From Paenibacillus pinihumi DSM 23905 = JCM 16419 (GTDB lineage Bacteria > Bacillota > Bacilli > Paenibacillales > Paenibacillaceae): DNA of 64,000 nt. Shown here piece after piece: positions 1 through 22,600 of the stretch. Every line of letters starts with the position of its first letter. The stretch's first letter is position 1. A program made the position numbers and the translations under genes. The stretch spans positions 145,843 to 209,842 of the forward strand of contig NZ_AULX01000019.1 of NCBI RefSeq assembly GCF_000422505.1, read 5' to 3'. The notes beneath the pieces were generated by a model. The model did no database searches, had not been told where the DNA came from, and saw only the letters and a list, made by a program, of their open reading frames with translations.

Positions 1-11823
<11,823 letters not shown>

Positions 11824-11838
11824 TTTTCCGGAAGTGGA

Positions 11839-11866
11839 GTGACCGGATTTGCAGTAATCCGGTCAC
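11839..11866 (+). other. Intercistronic hairpin between NRPS genes 1 and 2
   Basis: A perfect 11-bp inverted repeat (GTGACCGGATT / AATCCGGTCAC) with a 6-nt loop lies in the 68-bp gap between the two synthetase genes. No U-run follows, so a simple intrinsic terminator is unlikely. It may stabilise or process the long transcript, or attenuate it slightly. Confidence 0.6.
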
Positions 11867-11891
11867 TAAAGTAGATGGGGAGTGAGTCGAA

Positions 11892-14800
11892 TTGAGCAAT
11901 AACGAAATAGAAAAGATATATCCGCTTTCGCCAACTCAAGAGGGGATATTGTTCCATTCCTTAATAGACCCTGACTCAAAAGCGTATTACGAGCAAGTTT
12001 CCTTTATGATCAAGGGAAACTTGTGTTCTCAAACGATGCAGCTCAGCTTCCGGAAGCTGATTGAACGCCATGATGTGCTAAGAACGGTATTCGTTTATAC
12101 GGAGGTCGAGCAGCCCTTACAACTTGTGCTTACCCAGCGTGAGCCGCAAATCGATTACAAAGATTTAACGGCGTATTCCAAAGAGGAACAGGCCCGCTGG
12201 ATAGAAGCTCATAAAATCCGGGATCAGGAGCATAAATTTGATCTGGAAGCGGGGCCGCTCATCCGGATGATTTTTTTCAAAATGGATGAACAAACCCATC
12301 AAGTGATATGGGGATTTCACCATATTATAATGGATGGCTGGTGTATGGGCATTATTGCCCAGGATTTATTCCATATTTATAAAGCTTTGGCCGATAATGC
12401 TCCGCTCGAGCTGCCGCCGCCGTATCCGTATAACGATTACATCCAGTGGCTGGGCGAACAGGATCAGGAAGCAGCTCTGCAATATTGGAGCGAATACTTG
12501 AAGGATTATGAACTCCAAGCCTCGGTTCCGTCGCCTCAGGGAGGAGTAAAGCAATTTGATCATCGAAAATATAGTTTCAAATGGGATTCGGACACAACCA
12601 GGCTGCTCCAAAGACTAGCCGTGAACAACCAGGTGACGTTAAGTACGTTGTTTCATACGATGTGGGGAATATTGCTGCAGCAATATAATCATGACGAAGA
12701 CGTGGTTTTCGGTTCGGTAGTGTCAGGCAGACCTCCTGAATTGTCCGGAGTTGAGAACATGGTCGGGCTGTTCATAAATACGGTTCCTTTGCGGGTCAAG
12801 AGCGATGCAAACACCTCTTTCCAAAGGCTGCTGGGCATTGTGCATGATTCGATGCTGGAGGCAAACCGGCATCACTATGTTTCGCTGGCAGATATTCAAT
12901 CGAGGACTGTGCTGAAAAATCATCTTATTAATCATATCGTTGTTTTCGAGAATTATCCGCTGGAGACCACGCTTGGCGCAGATGGGGAAAATCATCTGGT
13001 CATTACCGAAAGCGAGATGCTTGAGCACACGAATTATGATCTCGACATTGCCGTGTTTCCGGAAGATGAGCTTGAGGTTTTGTTTACATATAACGGATTC
13101 GTATATGACGAGGCTTTTCTGCAAAACTTGGAAGGGCATTTGCGGAAAATTGCAAACAGCGTGTTAGAAAATGAGCAGATTCTCGTCCGGGATATTGAAA
13201 TCATTACTGAAAATGAGAAGAAAGCGATCATTGGCAGCTTTAACTGTACGGATCGGGATTATCGGATCGACAAGCCTGCGCACCGTTTATTTGAAGAACA
13301 AGTGCGCCGCCATCCGGATCGAACGGCGATTATCTATAAAGAGGAACGAATCACTTACGACCGGTTAAACCGGAATGCGAATCGGTTGGCACGATTATTT
13401 ATGCAGCGCGGTTTGGGACAAGGTGATTTTGCGGCGGTTATGCTGGAACGTTCTCCGCTCATGGTAGAAAGCATATTGGCAATATGGAAATTGGGGGCGG
13501 CATACATACCGGTGGATGTCCTCTATCCAGAAGACAGAAAAACAGGAATCCTTGCTGATTCAAATGCCAAAATTGTCGTCACCTTATCTGAATTCGCAGA
13601 GGACGGTCTGCACGCCCATTATCCGGACCGCTTAGTCGAATTGGACCGGCTTGCTTATCCGACGGATGAAGAATCGGGCAGGGATCTTGAGCTGCAGGCG
13701 GCAATTACCGACCTGGCGTATGTACTTTTTACCTCCGGGTCAACGGGGAAACCGAAAGGGGTCATGATTGAGCATTTGGGAATGCTGAATCACATCTATG
13801 CGGAAGCGGACGATCTGGGGTTATCCGACAATCTCGTATTTGCCCAAACAGCAAACCATTGTTTTGACATTTCTGTATGGCAGTTTTTCGGGGCCTTGAT
13901 TCTCGGCGGGACAACGGCGATCTATCCCGATGAGTTAATTCTGGCACCTGATCGGTTTTTAAATCAAATTATTTCTGATCGGGTCACTTTACTCGAAGTT
14001 GTCCCTTCCTATTTGTCAGTTTTGCTGGATTTAGTAAAAGCACGTTCCATTCGTTTTGAAGACCTGGAGTATTTGATGATTACTGGAGAAGCAGCCAGCC
14101 CGGCTATAGTCGCACGCTGGTTTGAACTCTGCCCGGGAATCAAAATGATCAATGCTTACGGGCCGGCGGAAGCTTCTGATGATATATGCCAATATGTCAT
14201 GGACCAAGTGCCGGAGAACAGGGGAGTCATTCCAATCGGCAAACCTCTGCCCAACATCCGGATCTATATCGTGAATAATCAAATGCATTTATGTCCTGTG
14301 GGCATCATTGGCGAAATATACGTTGCAGGGATTGCAGTAGGAAGAGGATATCTGAATGATCCAAAGCGGACGGAGTCGTCTTTTATTGAGGACCCGTTTG
14401 CCTCACAGCCTGGCGTAAGACTGTATAAAACCGGAGATTTGGGCCGGTGGCTTCCAGATGGCAATATTGAATTTGCAGGCCGTAAAGATTATCAGGTGAA
14501 AATACGAGGTTTCCGGATCGAACTGGGAGAGATCGAACATCGATTGACTGAGCATCGACAAGTGCGTGAGACTGCGGTTTTGGTTAAGGGGGCGGGTGAA
14601 GCCGAAAAGTACTTATGCGCTTACTACACCGCGGATATCGATCTTACAGCATCCGAAATGAAGGCGTATTTAAACGCTTGTTTGCCGGAATATATGGTTC
14701 CTTCCGTTTTTGTACAGCTTGCAGAAATGCCGCATAACGCAAACGGGAAAATCGACCGCAATGCCTTGCCCGATCCCAGCCCTGACCGGTCTGATCGTAC

Positions 14801-17800
14801 ATTTGTCCCGGCACGCAACGAAGTCGAGAAGACGCTGGTTTCCATATGGGAAGAGGTCCTTGGCGTAAGCATGGTGAGCATGGAGGATAATTTCTTCGAA
14901 TTGGGCGGGCACTCTTTGAAAGCGACAGTCATCGTTTCAAGAATACACGGGGAGTTTGGCGCGGATGCGAAAGTGAAGGATGTGTTCCAGTATCCGACCT
15001 TAGAGCTCCTTGCAAGGCGGATTCAGGAATTAAGCGGACAGCCTTGCATTGCGGTACCCATCACCCCTGCCCCGGTTATGGACTATTATCCGGTTAGCCC
15101 TGCGCAAAGGAGAATGTATGTATTGCAGACCCTGGAAGAGTCAGGGTCAACGACTTATAACATGCCTTTCGCCTACCGGATTCAAGGTCCGTTGGACATT
15201 GCGCAATTCCAGCGAACCGTCAACCGGTTTATCCAGCGTCATGAAGGGTTCAGAACTTCCTTTCAATTAATGGACGGCGAAATCGTTCAAATGATACATT
15301 CCGAGGCGGAGTGTAAGCTGGATACAGTAGAGATGACCGGTGCGGCCAAGGAAGAAATTGATCGACAAATACTGTTGTTCGTACAGCCCTTCAATTTGGA
15401 GGAAGCGCCCCTGATGCGGATTCAGTTGCTTCTTACCGGCCGCGAAGAAACGGTGCTGCTGATCGACATGCATCATATTGTTTCTGACGGTTTGTCAGGA
15501 CCTATCATGCTTCGTGAACTGGAACAGTTGTATAAGGGTGATGAGCTTCCGCCGCTCGAAATTCAATATAAAGATTATTCGGTCTGGCTGAATGAACGAC
15601 TAGCCGGCGAAGAGATGAAAGCGCATGAGGAATACTGGCAGGAACAATTTAGCGGTGAACTGCCTGTGCTGAACATGCCGCTTAATTATAGCAGGCCGGC
15701 GCTGCAAAGCTTCAACGGACAAACGCTGCAATTTGCGTTGCAGCCCGGGCTTGCAAGGGCAGTGCGGGAGCTGGCACAAGATACAGGGACTACCCAATAT
15801 GCGTTATTGTTGGCCGCTTACCAAGTCCTGTTGTCCAAATACACGGGCCAGGAGGAAATCGTTGTCGGATCTCCGGTATCGGGGCGAAATCATCAAGATT
15901 TGCAGGACATGCTCGGGGTGTTCATCAATACGGTGGCGCTTCGCAATTTTCCACAGCGGCATAAGACGTTTCGCCAGTTTGTCCAGGAAGTTAAGGAAAG
16001 CACATTATCCGCGATCGATCACCAAGACTTGCCGTTTGAGCGATTGGTGGAGCTGCTGGATGTGGAGCGGGACACAAGCCGCAATCCTCTCTTTGACACG
16101 ATGTTTAATTTGACGGACCGCGAGGAACAGGAAATTCACATCGGCGAACTGCTTTTAACCCCATACGAACTAAAGCATAATATTTCCAAATTCGATCTTA
16201 TGCTGGATGTGTGTATGGACAATGTGGAAATCAGCTTTGATTTGCAATATAATACCGATCTTTTTTCCGTTGATACCGCAAACAGGATCGGGCAGCATTA
16301 CATCGAGCTTCTGCACAATATTACAGCTAATCCGGATATCCCGTTGTCCCGGCTCCACATGCTTTCGGCAGACGAGAAGGAGGAAATATTGGGGTTAAGT
16401 CGGGGGAAAGCCGTAGAATATGACTTTAGCCTTACCGTGCCCCGGCGTTTTGAACAACTTGCCTTGGAGCAACCGGATCTGCCGGCGGTGAAGTTTGCCG
16501 GAAACGCTTTGACGTATGATGAATTGAATTCGCGGGCAAACCGGCTTGGTCGTTACTTACAGAGACGATTGGGGGGCCTTGGAGCAGATGCGATTGCTGC
16601 GGTCATGCTGGAACGGTCTCCGGACTTTATTCAAAGCGTGCTTGGCATTTGGAAGACTGGCGGCGCTTATGTTCCGATCGACACGGAGTATGGCGTGCAG
16701 CGAAAAGCGGATATTTTGGCAGATTCCCGTGCCCGTGTGCTGATTACCCGCTCAGCGTATATACAGGATGGCTTGGACGAGCTGTATGAAGGCATCATTC
16801 TGTGTCTGGACCAAGTAATGGAGGAGATCATGGGAGAAAGTCCGGATAATATCGGCATCGCCCCTGCTGCGAACAACTTGGCCTATATTTTGTTTACTTC
16901 CGGCTCTACCGGAAAGCCAAAAGGCGTGATGATTGAGCATCAGGGAATGCTGAACCATATTCTGGCGGAAGCCGATGAACTGGGGCTGGATCAACGTCTG
17001 GTTTTTGCCCAGAACGCGAATATTTGCTTTGACATTTCAGTTTGGCAGTGTTTTGGCGCATTGGCTCTTGGCGGAACAACGGCAATTTACCCGCAGGATC
17101 TCATTTTGGAAGTAGAGCGGTTTATCGAGGCGGTGATTGAAGACCAAGTAACACTTCTGGAAGTGGTTCCATCCTATTTGGCGGTGATGCTGGATGTGCT
17201 GGAACAGACCCGGGCAAAACTTCATTCTCTTCGCTATTTAATGATTACCGGCGAAACGATAAAGGCAGATTTGGCTCAACGGTGGCTGGATATTTACCCC
17301 GAGATCGGCATCATAAACGCTTATGGTCCTGCTGAGGCTGCGGATGATGTCAGCCAGTGCATCATCCAACAAAGCCTGCCGGAGGGGATGACATCAGTTC
17401 CAATCGGCAAACCGCTTGCGAACCTGAATCTCTATGTGGTCGACGAACAAATGAATTTGTGTCCGGCAGGTGTTTATGGCGAAATCTGCGTATCCGGCAT
17501 CGGAGTAGGACGCGGGTACATCCATGATCCGGAAAGGACGGCTCGGTCGTTCGTGAGGGATCCCTTTGCATCCGATACCGAAACTCGTCTTTATAAGACC
17601 GGAGATTTGGGGCGCTGGCTTCCGGACGGAAATCTGGAGTTTCTTGGCCGGAAAGACTTCCAGGTCAAAATCAGGGGCTTCCGGATCGAGCTGGAGGAAA
17701 TCGAGGTCCGCATCTTGCAGTCCCCGCATATTAAGCAGACGGCTGTACTGGTTCGGGAAGATGAAACCGGAAATAAATACTTATGCGCTTATCTGGTATT

Positions 17801-19664
17801 CAACGACTCGAAGACCGGTCAAGAGGAAACCTGCATCCAGGAGCTTAAAAATGAGTTGGAGAAGGCGCTGCCGGGCTATATGATTCCTTCTTATTTCGTT
17901 ACGCTGGAGCAATTGCCGCTCTTGATCAGCGGCAAGATCGATCGTGCCGCCTTACCGGCTCCTGATCGCAACACAGCGTTGGAAAGCGGTTATGCCGCAC
18001 CTCGTAATGAAATAGAACAAATTCTGGCATCGGTTTGGGAAGAGGTTTTGGGTGTCAGCCAAGTTGGAATCGACCATAATTTTTTCGAGCTTGGCGGGGA
18101 TTCGATTCGAGCCATCCAAATTTCCTCCAAATTGAGCAGCCAGGGATATACGCTAAAAATGAAAGACTTGTTCCAGAATCCGGTGATCAGGAAACTATCC
18201 AAATATATTCAGTTGGATTACCATGAAATCGATCAGGGACCCGTCGAAGGATTCGTTGAACTTACGCCGATTCAAAAGTGGTTCTTTGAATGCGGCTTCT
18301 CGCCGGCAAACCATTGGAACCAGGCTGTTGTGCTCTATAAACAGGACGGTTTTGAAGAAGAATTGTTGTCCAAAGCCTTCACTGAGCTGATCCGTCACCA
18401 TGATGCGCTGAGAATGGTCTACAGACAGAAAACCGGAGAGTGGACGCAATATAATGAAGGGATAATCGGACAGACCGAGCGTTCTTGGTTTGATCTGATT
18501 GTAACGGCAGTACCGGATGGGGATGAAGGGAAAATGGAAATGTCCCGCAGGATCGATGAGCTTCATGGCAGCATCAACCTGGAGCGGGGCCCCTTGGTCA
18601 AGATAGGACTATTCAAGACGGATAACGGCGATCACCTGGCGGTTATCATCCACCATTTGGTCATCGATGGCATTTCCTGGAGAATTTTGTTCGAAGACCT
18701 GACACTGGCTTATGAGCAAGCCGCCAAAGGCGAGCCGATTATGCTTCCCGCCAAAACGGACTCCTTCCGGACGTGGGCGGAGCGTTTGAAAGATCACGCT
18801 GAAAGCAAGTCCATGCAAACCGAGTTGCCCTACTGGAAACAAATCGAATCAACGCCAACTAAAGCGCTGCCCAAGTCAAGTTATAGAACAGGCCCGGCCA
18901 AGGTGATGGATAACATGACTTATTCCTTCCAATTACCAAAGCTTGCGACGGAGCAACTGCTCGGTAAAGTGCATAAAGCCTATAACACGGAAATAAACGA
19001 CATCCTGCTCACAGCTTTGGGAAGGGCCGTGTGGCAGTGGACAGGCGAGCAAGATCGTGTTCTGATCTGTCTGGAAGGTCATGGAAGAGAAGAGATTTTG
19101 AAGAACATAAATATCAGCAGAACGGTGGGGTGGTTTACTTCGATTTACCCCGTCATACTCAACGTGCCAAGCTCGGCAGATGTATCCTATCATATCAAAT
19201 CGATCAAGGAGAACCTGAGGCATATTCCGAACAAGGGGATCGGTTATAGTTTACTGAGATATCTGGCTTCGCAACGCCAGCTTGGGGAAATGAAATTTCA
19301 CTTGGAGCCTGAAATCAAGTTCAACTACCTGGGGCAATTCGATAACGATTTAAACACAGGTGTGTTCCAGGGCTCCAATGTTCCTTACGGACAAACTGTG
19401 AGCCCGGAGGCGGAGCGGGAAATTGCTCTTAATATTACGGGGTTGGTTGAAAATGGCCAACTGACGATGACGATCGAGTACAATCTCGCGGAATTTTCCG
19501 AAGCAGATATCAGCCGGTTTGGCCGGTACTTCAAGATGCAGCTGACAGAGGTCATTAATCACTGTATGGAACGGGATACGCAGGAACTGACGCCTTCCGA
19601 CGTGGGAGGAAACGATCTGTCTATTGAGGAGTTAGAAGCCATAATGAATTTTTATAATCAATAA
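11892..19664 (+). CDS. Lipopeptide synthetase 2: C-A-PCP-C-A-PCP-E
   Basis: Two-module NRPS with a terminal epimerase. It starts at TTG 11892, six bases after GGGGAGTGA; the N-terminus (YPLSPTQEGILFHSL) is a typical docking acceptor that would receive the E-domain tail of synthetase 1. Domains: C4 (HHIIMDG 12318), A4 (about 13260-14760), PCP4 (GGHSLKA, Ser 14913), C5 (HHIVSDG 15471), A5 (about 16430-17970), PCP5 (GGDSIRA, Ser 18102), E (HHLVIDG 18651, [15 protein letters not shown]). Both A domains give the same pocket, DIWEMTADDK, with the unusual YGPAEA(S/A)DD around A5. Glu at position 278 and Asp at 331 are shared with the Dab/Orn codes, and a Dab aminotransferase sits in the same operon, so two basic residues (first L, second D) are inferred, probably Dab. 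I cannot match this exact code to a proven substrate. Confidence 0.95.
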   Translation: MSNNEIEKIYPLSPTQEGILFHSLIDPDSKAYYEQVSFMIKGNLCSQTMQLSFRKLIERHDVLRTVFVYTEVEQPLQLVLTQREPQIDYKDLTAYSKEEQARWIEAHKIRDQEHKFDLEAGPLIRMIFFKMDEQTHQVIWGFHHIIMDGWCMGIIAQDLFHIYKALADNAPLELPPPYPYNDYIQWLGEQDQEAALQYWSEYLKDYELQASVPSPQGGVKQFDHRKYSFKWDSDTTRLLQRLAVNNQVTLSTLFHTMWGILLQQYNHDEDVVFGSVVSGRPPELSGVENMVGLFINTVPLRVKSDANTSFQRLLGIVHDSMLEANRHHYVSLADIQSRTVLKNHLINHIVVFENYPLETTLGADGENHLVITESEMLEHTNYDLDIAVFPEDELEVLFTYNGFVYDEAFLQNLEGHLRKIANSVLENEQILVRDIEIITENEKKAIIGSFNCTDRDYRIDKPAHRLFEEQVRRHPDRTAIIYKEERITYDRLNRNANRLARLFMQRGLGQGDFAAVMLERSPLMVESILAIWKLGAAYIPVDVLYPEDRKTGILADSNAKIVVTLSEFAEDGLHAHYPDRLVELDRLAYPTDEESGRDLELQAAITDLAYVLFTSGSTGKPKGVMIEHLGMLNHIYAEADDLGLSDNLVFAQTANHCFDISVWQFFGALILGGTTAIYPDELILAPDRFLNQIISDRVTLLEVVPSYLSVLLDLVKARSIRFEDLEYLMITGEAASPAIVARWFELCPGIKMINAYGPAEASDDICQYVMDQVPENRGVIPIGKPLPNIRIYIVNNQMHLCPVGIIGEIYVAGIAVGRGYLNDPKRTESSFIEDPFASQPGVRLYKTGDLGRWLPDGNIEFAGRKDYQVKIRGFRIELGEIEHRLTEHRQVRETAVLVKGAGEAEKYLCAYYTADIDLTASEMKAYLNACLPEYMVPSVFVQLAEMPHNANGKIDRNALPDPSPDRSDRTFVPARNEVEKTLVSIWEEVLGVSMVSMEDNFFELGGHSLKATVIVSRIHGEFGADAKVKDVFQYPTLELLARRIQELSGQPCIAVPITPAPVMDYYPVSPAQRRMYVLQTLEESGSTTYNMPFAYRIQGPLDIAQFQRTVNRFIQRHEGFRTSFQLMDGEIVQMIHSEAECKLDTVEMTGAAKEEIDRQILLFVQPFNLEEAPLMRIQLLLTGREETVLLIDMHHIVSDGLSGPIMLRELEQLYKGDELPPLEIQYKDYSVWLNERLAGEEMKAHEEYWQEQFSGELPVLNMPLNYSRPALQSFNGQTLQFALQPGLARAVRELAQDTGTTQYALLLAAYQVLLSKYTGQEEIVVGSPVSGRNHQDLQDMLGVFINTVALRNFPQRHKTFRQFVQEVKESTLSAIDHQDLPFERLVELLDVERDTSRNPLFDTMFNLTDREEQEIHIGELLLTPYELKHNISKFDLMLDVCMDNVEISFDLQYNTDLFSVDTANRIGQHYIELLHNITANPDIPLSRLHMLSADEKEEILGLSRGKAVEYDFSLTVPRRFEQLALEQPDLPAVKFAGNALTYDELNSRANRLGRYLQRRLGGLGADAIAAVMLERSPDFIQSVLGIWKTGGAYVPIDTEYGVQRKADILADSRARVLITRSAYIQDGLDELYEGIILCLDQVMEEIMGESPDNIGIAPAANNLAYILFTSGSTGKPKGVMIEHQGMLNHILAEADELGLDQRLVFAQNANICFDISVWQCFGALALGGTTAIYPQDLILEVERFIEAVIEDQVTLLEVVPSYLAVMLDVLEQTRAKLHSLRYLMITGETIKADLAQRWLDIYPEIGIINAYGPAEAADDVSQCIIQQSLPEGMTSVPIGKPLANLNLYVVDEQMNLCPAGVYGEICVSGIGVGRGYIHDPERTARSFVRDPFASDTETRLYKTGDLGRWLPDGNLEFLGRKDFQVKIRGFRIELEEIEVRILQSPHIKQTAVLVREDETGNKYLCAYLVFNDSKTGQEETCIQELKNELEKALPGYMIPSYFVTLEQLPLLISGKIDRAALPAPDRNTALESGYAAPRNEIEQILASVWEEVLGVSQVGIDHNFFELGGDSIRAIQISSKLSSQGYTLKMKDLFQNPVIRKLSKYIQLDYHEIDQGPVEGFVELTPIQKWFFECGFSPANHWNQAVVLYKQDGFEEELLSKAFTELIRHHDALRMVYRQKTGEWTQYNEGIIGQTERSWFDLIVTAVPDGDEGKMEMSRRIDELHGSINLERGPLVKIGLFKTDNGDHLAVIIHHLVIDGISWRILFEDLTLAYEQAAKGEPIMLPAKTDSFRTWAERLKDHAESKSMQTELPYWKQIESTPTKALPKSSYRTGPAKVMDNMTYSFQLPKLATEQLLGKVHKAYNTEINDILLTALGRAVWQWTGEQDRVLICLEGHGREEILKNINISRTVGWFTSIYPVILNVPSSADVSYHIKSIKENLRHIPNKGIGYSLLRYLASQRQLGEMKFHLEPEIKFNYLGQFDNDLNTGVFQGSNVPYGQTVSPEAEREIALNITGLVENGQLTMTIEYNLAEFSEADISRFGRYFKMQLTEVINHCMERDTQELTPSDVGGNDLSIEELEAIMNFYNQ

Positions 19665-19688
19665 AATTAAATTCAAGGAGAGATGGTC

Positions 19689-22600
19689 ATGAACGAAAAG
19701 CTGTCGATCGGGGGGATATACAACTTAACGCCAATGCAAGAGGGAATGCTGTTTCATACCTATTTAAACCCGGAGTCTGCCGCATATTTTGAACAGTTTT
19801 CCTGCACCGTTTCGGGGCAGCTGGATGTTGGGTTGTTGGAAAGCAGTTTTAATGCTCTGATCGAAAAGTACGATGTGTTAAGACTGAACTTCCTCCATGA
19901 AAATATGAAAAACCCGAAGCAGATCGTATTCAAAAAAAGAGCCATGTCCGTCTTCTACGAGAACTTATCCCATCTGGATGAAGCGGAGCAGGTGCAATAT
20001 ATACAACGCTTTGTCCAAGCCGACCAGAAGAAAGGCTTCGACCTGGCCAAGGAAATGCTGCTGCGCGCAGCCGTTCTGCAAATGGATGATCACCGGTATA
20101 AGCTGATTTGGAGCTACCATCATATCATTATGGACGGCTGGTGTTTAAAAACGATTGTGCAGGAACTGTTTGGGGTCTATGGAGCGCTAAGTAAAGGGGA
20201 AGCTGTGGAATTGGATGAGGCTCCTCCGTTTGCGAGCTATATTCAGTGGCTGGATCGGCAAAACCGTGATGAAGCCCGAAACTACTGGGCCGATTATTTG
20301 CAGGACTATGACTCCACAATTGAGCTGCCGTCCTTCGGCATGAGACCTGGGGGCATTATTAAGACTCCTGACGGCAAGGCTAGCTCCAGCCGTGGCTTGC
20401 AGCAGCAAGAGGAGCATCTTCCGGTCGATTGCAGTTATTTAATAAGCGAGGAGACGACGCTCAGGCTTGAACAGCTCGCCAGGGCGAATCAAGTGACCTT
20501 GAATACAGTTCTTCAGTCGGCATGGGCTCTGTTGCTGGGCCGCTATAACGGAACCGAGGATGTGGTCTTCGGTTCCGTCACCTCCGGCCGTCCGGCCGAA
20601 GTGGAAGGTGTCGAGGAAATGGTCGGGCTGTTTATTAACACGGTTCCGATCCGGGTCACCTTTGGCGGCGACCAATCGTTCTCTTCTTTAATACAACAAG
20701 TCCAACAAATCTCTCTGGAAACGCAAAACTATGATTTTTATCCGCTTGCAGAAATTCAGAACCTTTCAACTATGAAGCGAAATCTAATCAATCATATTTA
20801 TGCTTTTCAAAATTACCCGGTCAGCGCTGATCCGGTGGATGAATCGGAGCCGCCCTTTTCCATTACCGAGCTCGAGGATTTTGAACAGACGCATTATGAT
20901 TTCAACCTGATCCTGATGCCTCACGAAGGGCTCAAGGTCAAATTCAAGTACAATGCGGCCCGGTATGATTCATCGGCAATGGATCGGCTGTTCGAGCATT
21001 ATGAGCACGTGCTGAGTCAAATTAGCCGGAATCCGAATGTGCGGATTCGAGAGATTTCGATCATAACAGACAATGAAAGCCGGAAAATACGGCATCAATT
21101 TAACGATACAGCGGGCGAGTACCCCCGGGATCAAACCATTGTACAATTGTTCGAACGGCAGGCTGGACGAGTTCCGTCCCATACTGCACTTGTTCATAAG
21201 GATGTCAGGATGACCTATGGGGAACTCAACGTGAAGGTGAATCGGCTTGCATCCAGGCTGAGAAGAAGAGGAGTCGGCCCCGGACAGATTGTCGGTTTAA
21301 TCGGTGACCGTACCGCTGAAACGGTGGTGGGGATGCTGGGTATTTTGAAGGCAGGCGGAGCTTATTTGCCTATTGATCCGGAATATCCGGCGGACCGTAT
21401 GGAATATATGCTGTATGACAGTCAAGCAAAGTGGATCGTTACTCCGAAATGCTATGAGGATATCCGGGTTGGCGGCATCGAAATGATTATCCTTGATGAG
21501 GAAGAACGGGAAGAAGACTTGCCGCCAATTTCGCAGCTGCCAAGTGATGAGCTCCCGGCTTCAAATGCTTTGACGCCATCAAGCCTGGCATATGTGATGT
21601 ACACTTCCGGTTCCACGGGGCGGCCCAAGGGAGTGATGGTTCAGCATCGAAACGTGGTACGCCTTGTCCAAAATACGAACTACGTTCCTTTTCAGCAAGG
21701 GGACCGAATTCTGCAGACGGGAGCTCCCGTGTTTGATGCCTGTACGTTTGAGATATGGGGTGCACTATTAAACGGGTTGGAGCTCTATATGATCGACAAG
21801 GAATCCATCTTGGATGCAGGGCAACTGGGCAAGGCGCTGCGTGATTATGGTATCACGACGTTGTGGATGACCGCCCCGTTATTCAATCAGCTGGCCCAGC
21901 AGCAGCCGGCATTATTCCGCCCGGTACGCCACTTGATCATTGGAGGAGACGTCCTTTCACCCAAGCATATCCAACTCGTAGCGGAGCATTGCGAGAAGAC
22001 AACGATGATAAACGGATATGGTCCGACTGAAAATACTACCTTTTCAACATGCCATACTATCCGCTCGTATGAAGAGACAAACATTCCGATCGGCGGGCCA
22101 ATTGCCCATTCGACAGTTTATGTCGTCGATATGTACGGCCATTTATCCCCTATCGGCGTTCCGGGTGAACTGTGGGTTGGCGGTGACGGTGTGGCCTTGG
22201 GTTATATCAACAATGAGGCATTAACATCAGAAAAGTTCATGAATAACCCATTTGCGGACGGGGATCGAATATACCGTACAGGTGATGCCGTACGCTGGCT
22301 TCCGGACGGAGCTGTTGAATTCATTGGCCGGCTTGATCAGCAAGTGAAGATCAGGGGATTCCGCGTCGAAATCGGGGAAATTGAGACCCGAATTCAACTG
22401 CATGAAGGTGTAAAGGAAGCGGCGGTCAAAATTTGGGATAAGGGCGAAAGCAACAAGTCTTTATGTGCTTATGTTGTATGTGGCGATAGCTTGAGCGCAG
22501 CGGACTTAAAAGAATATTTGTCCCGCAGTATTCCCGATTACATGATTCCGACCAATTGGACATTCATGGACCAGCTGCCGCTTAATCCAAATGGGAAGGT

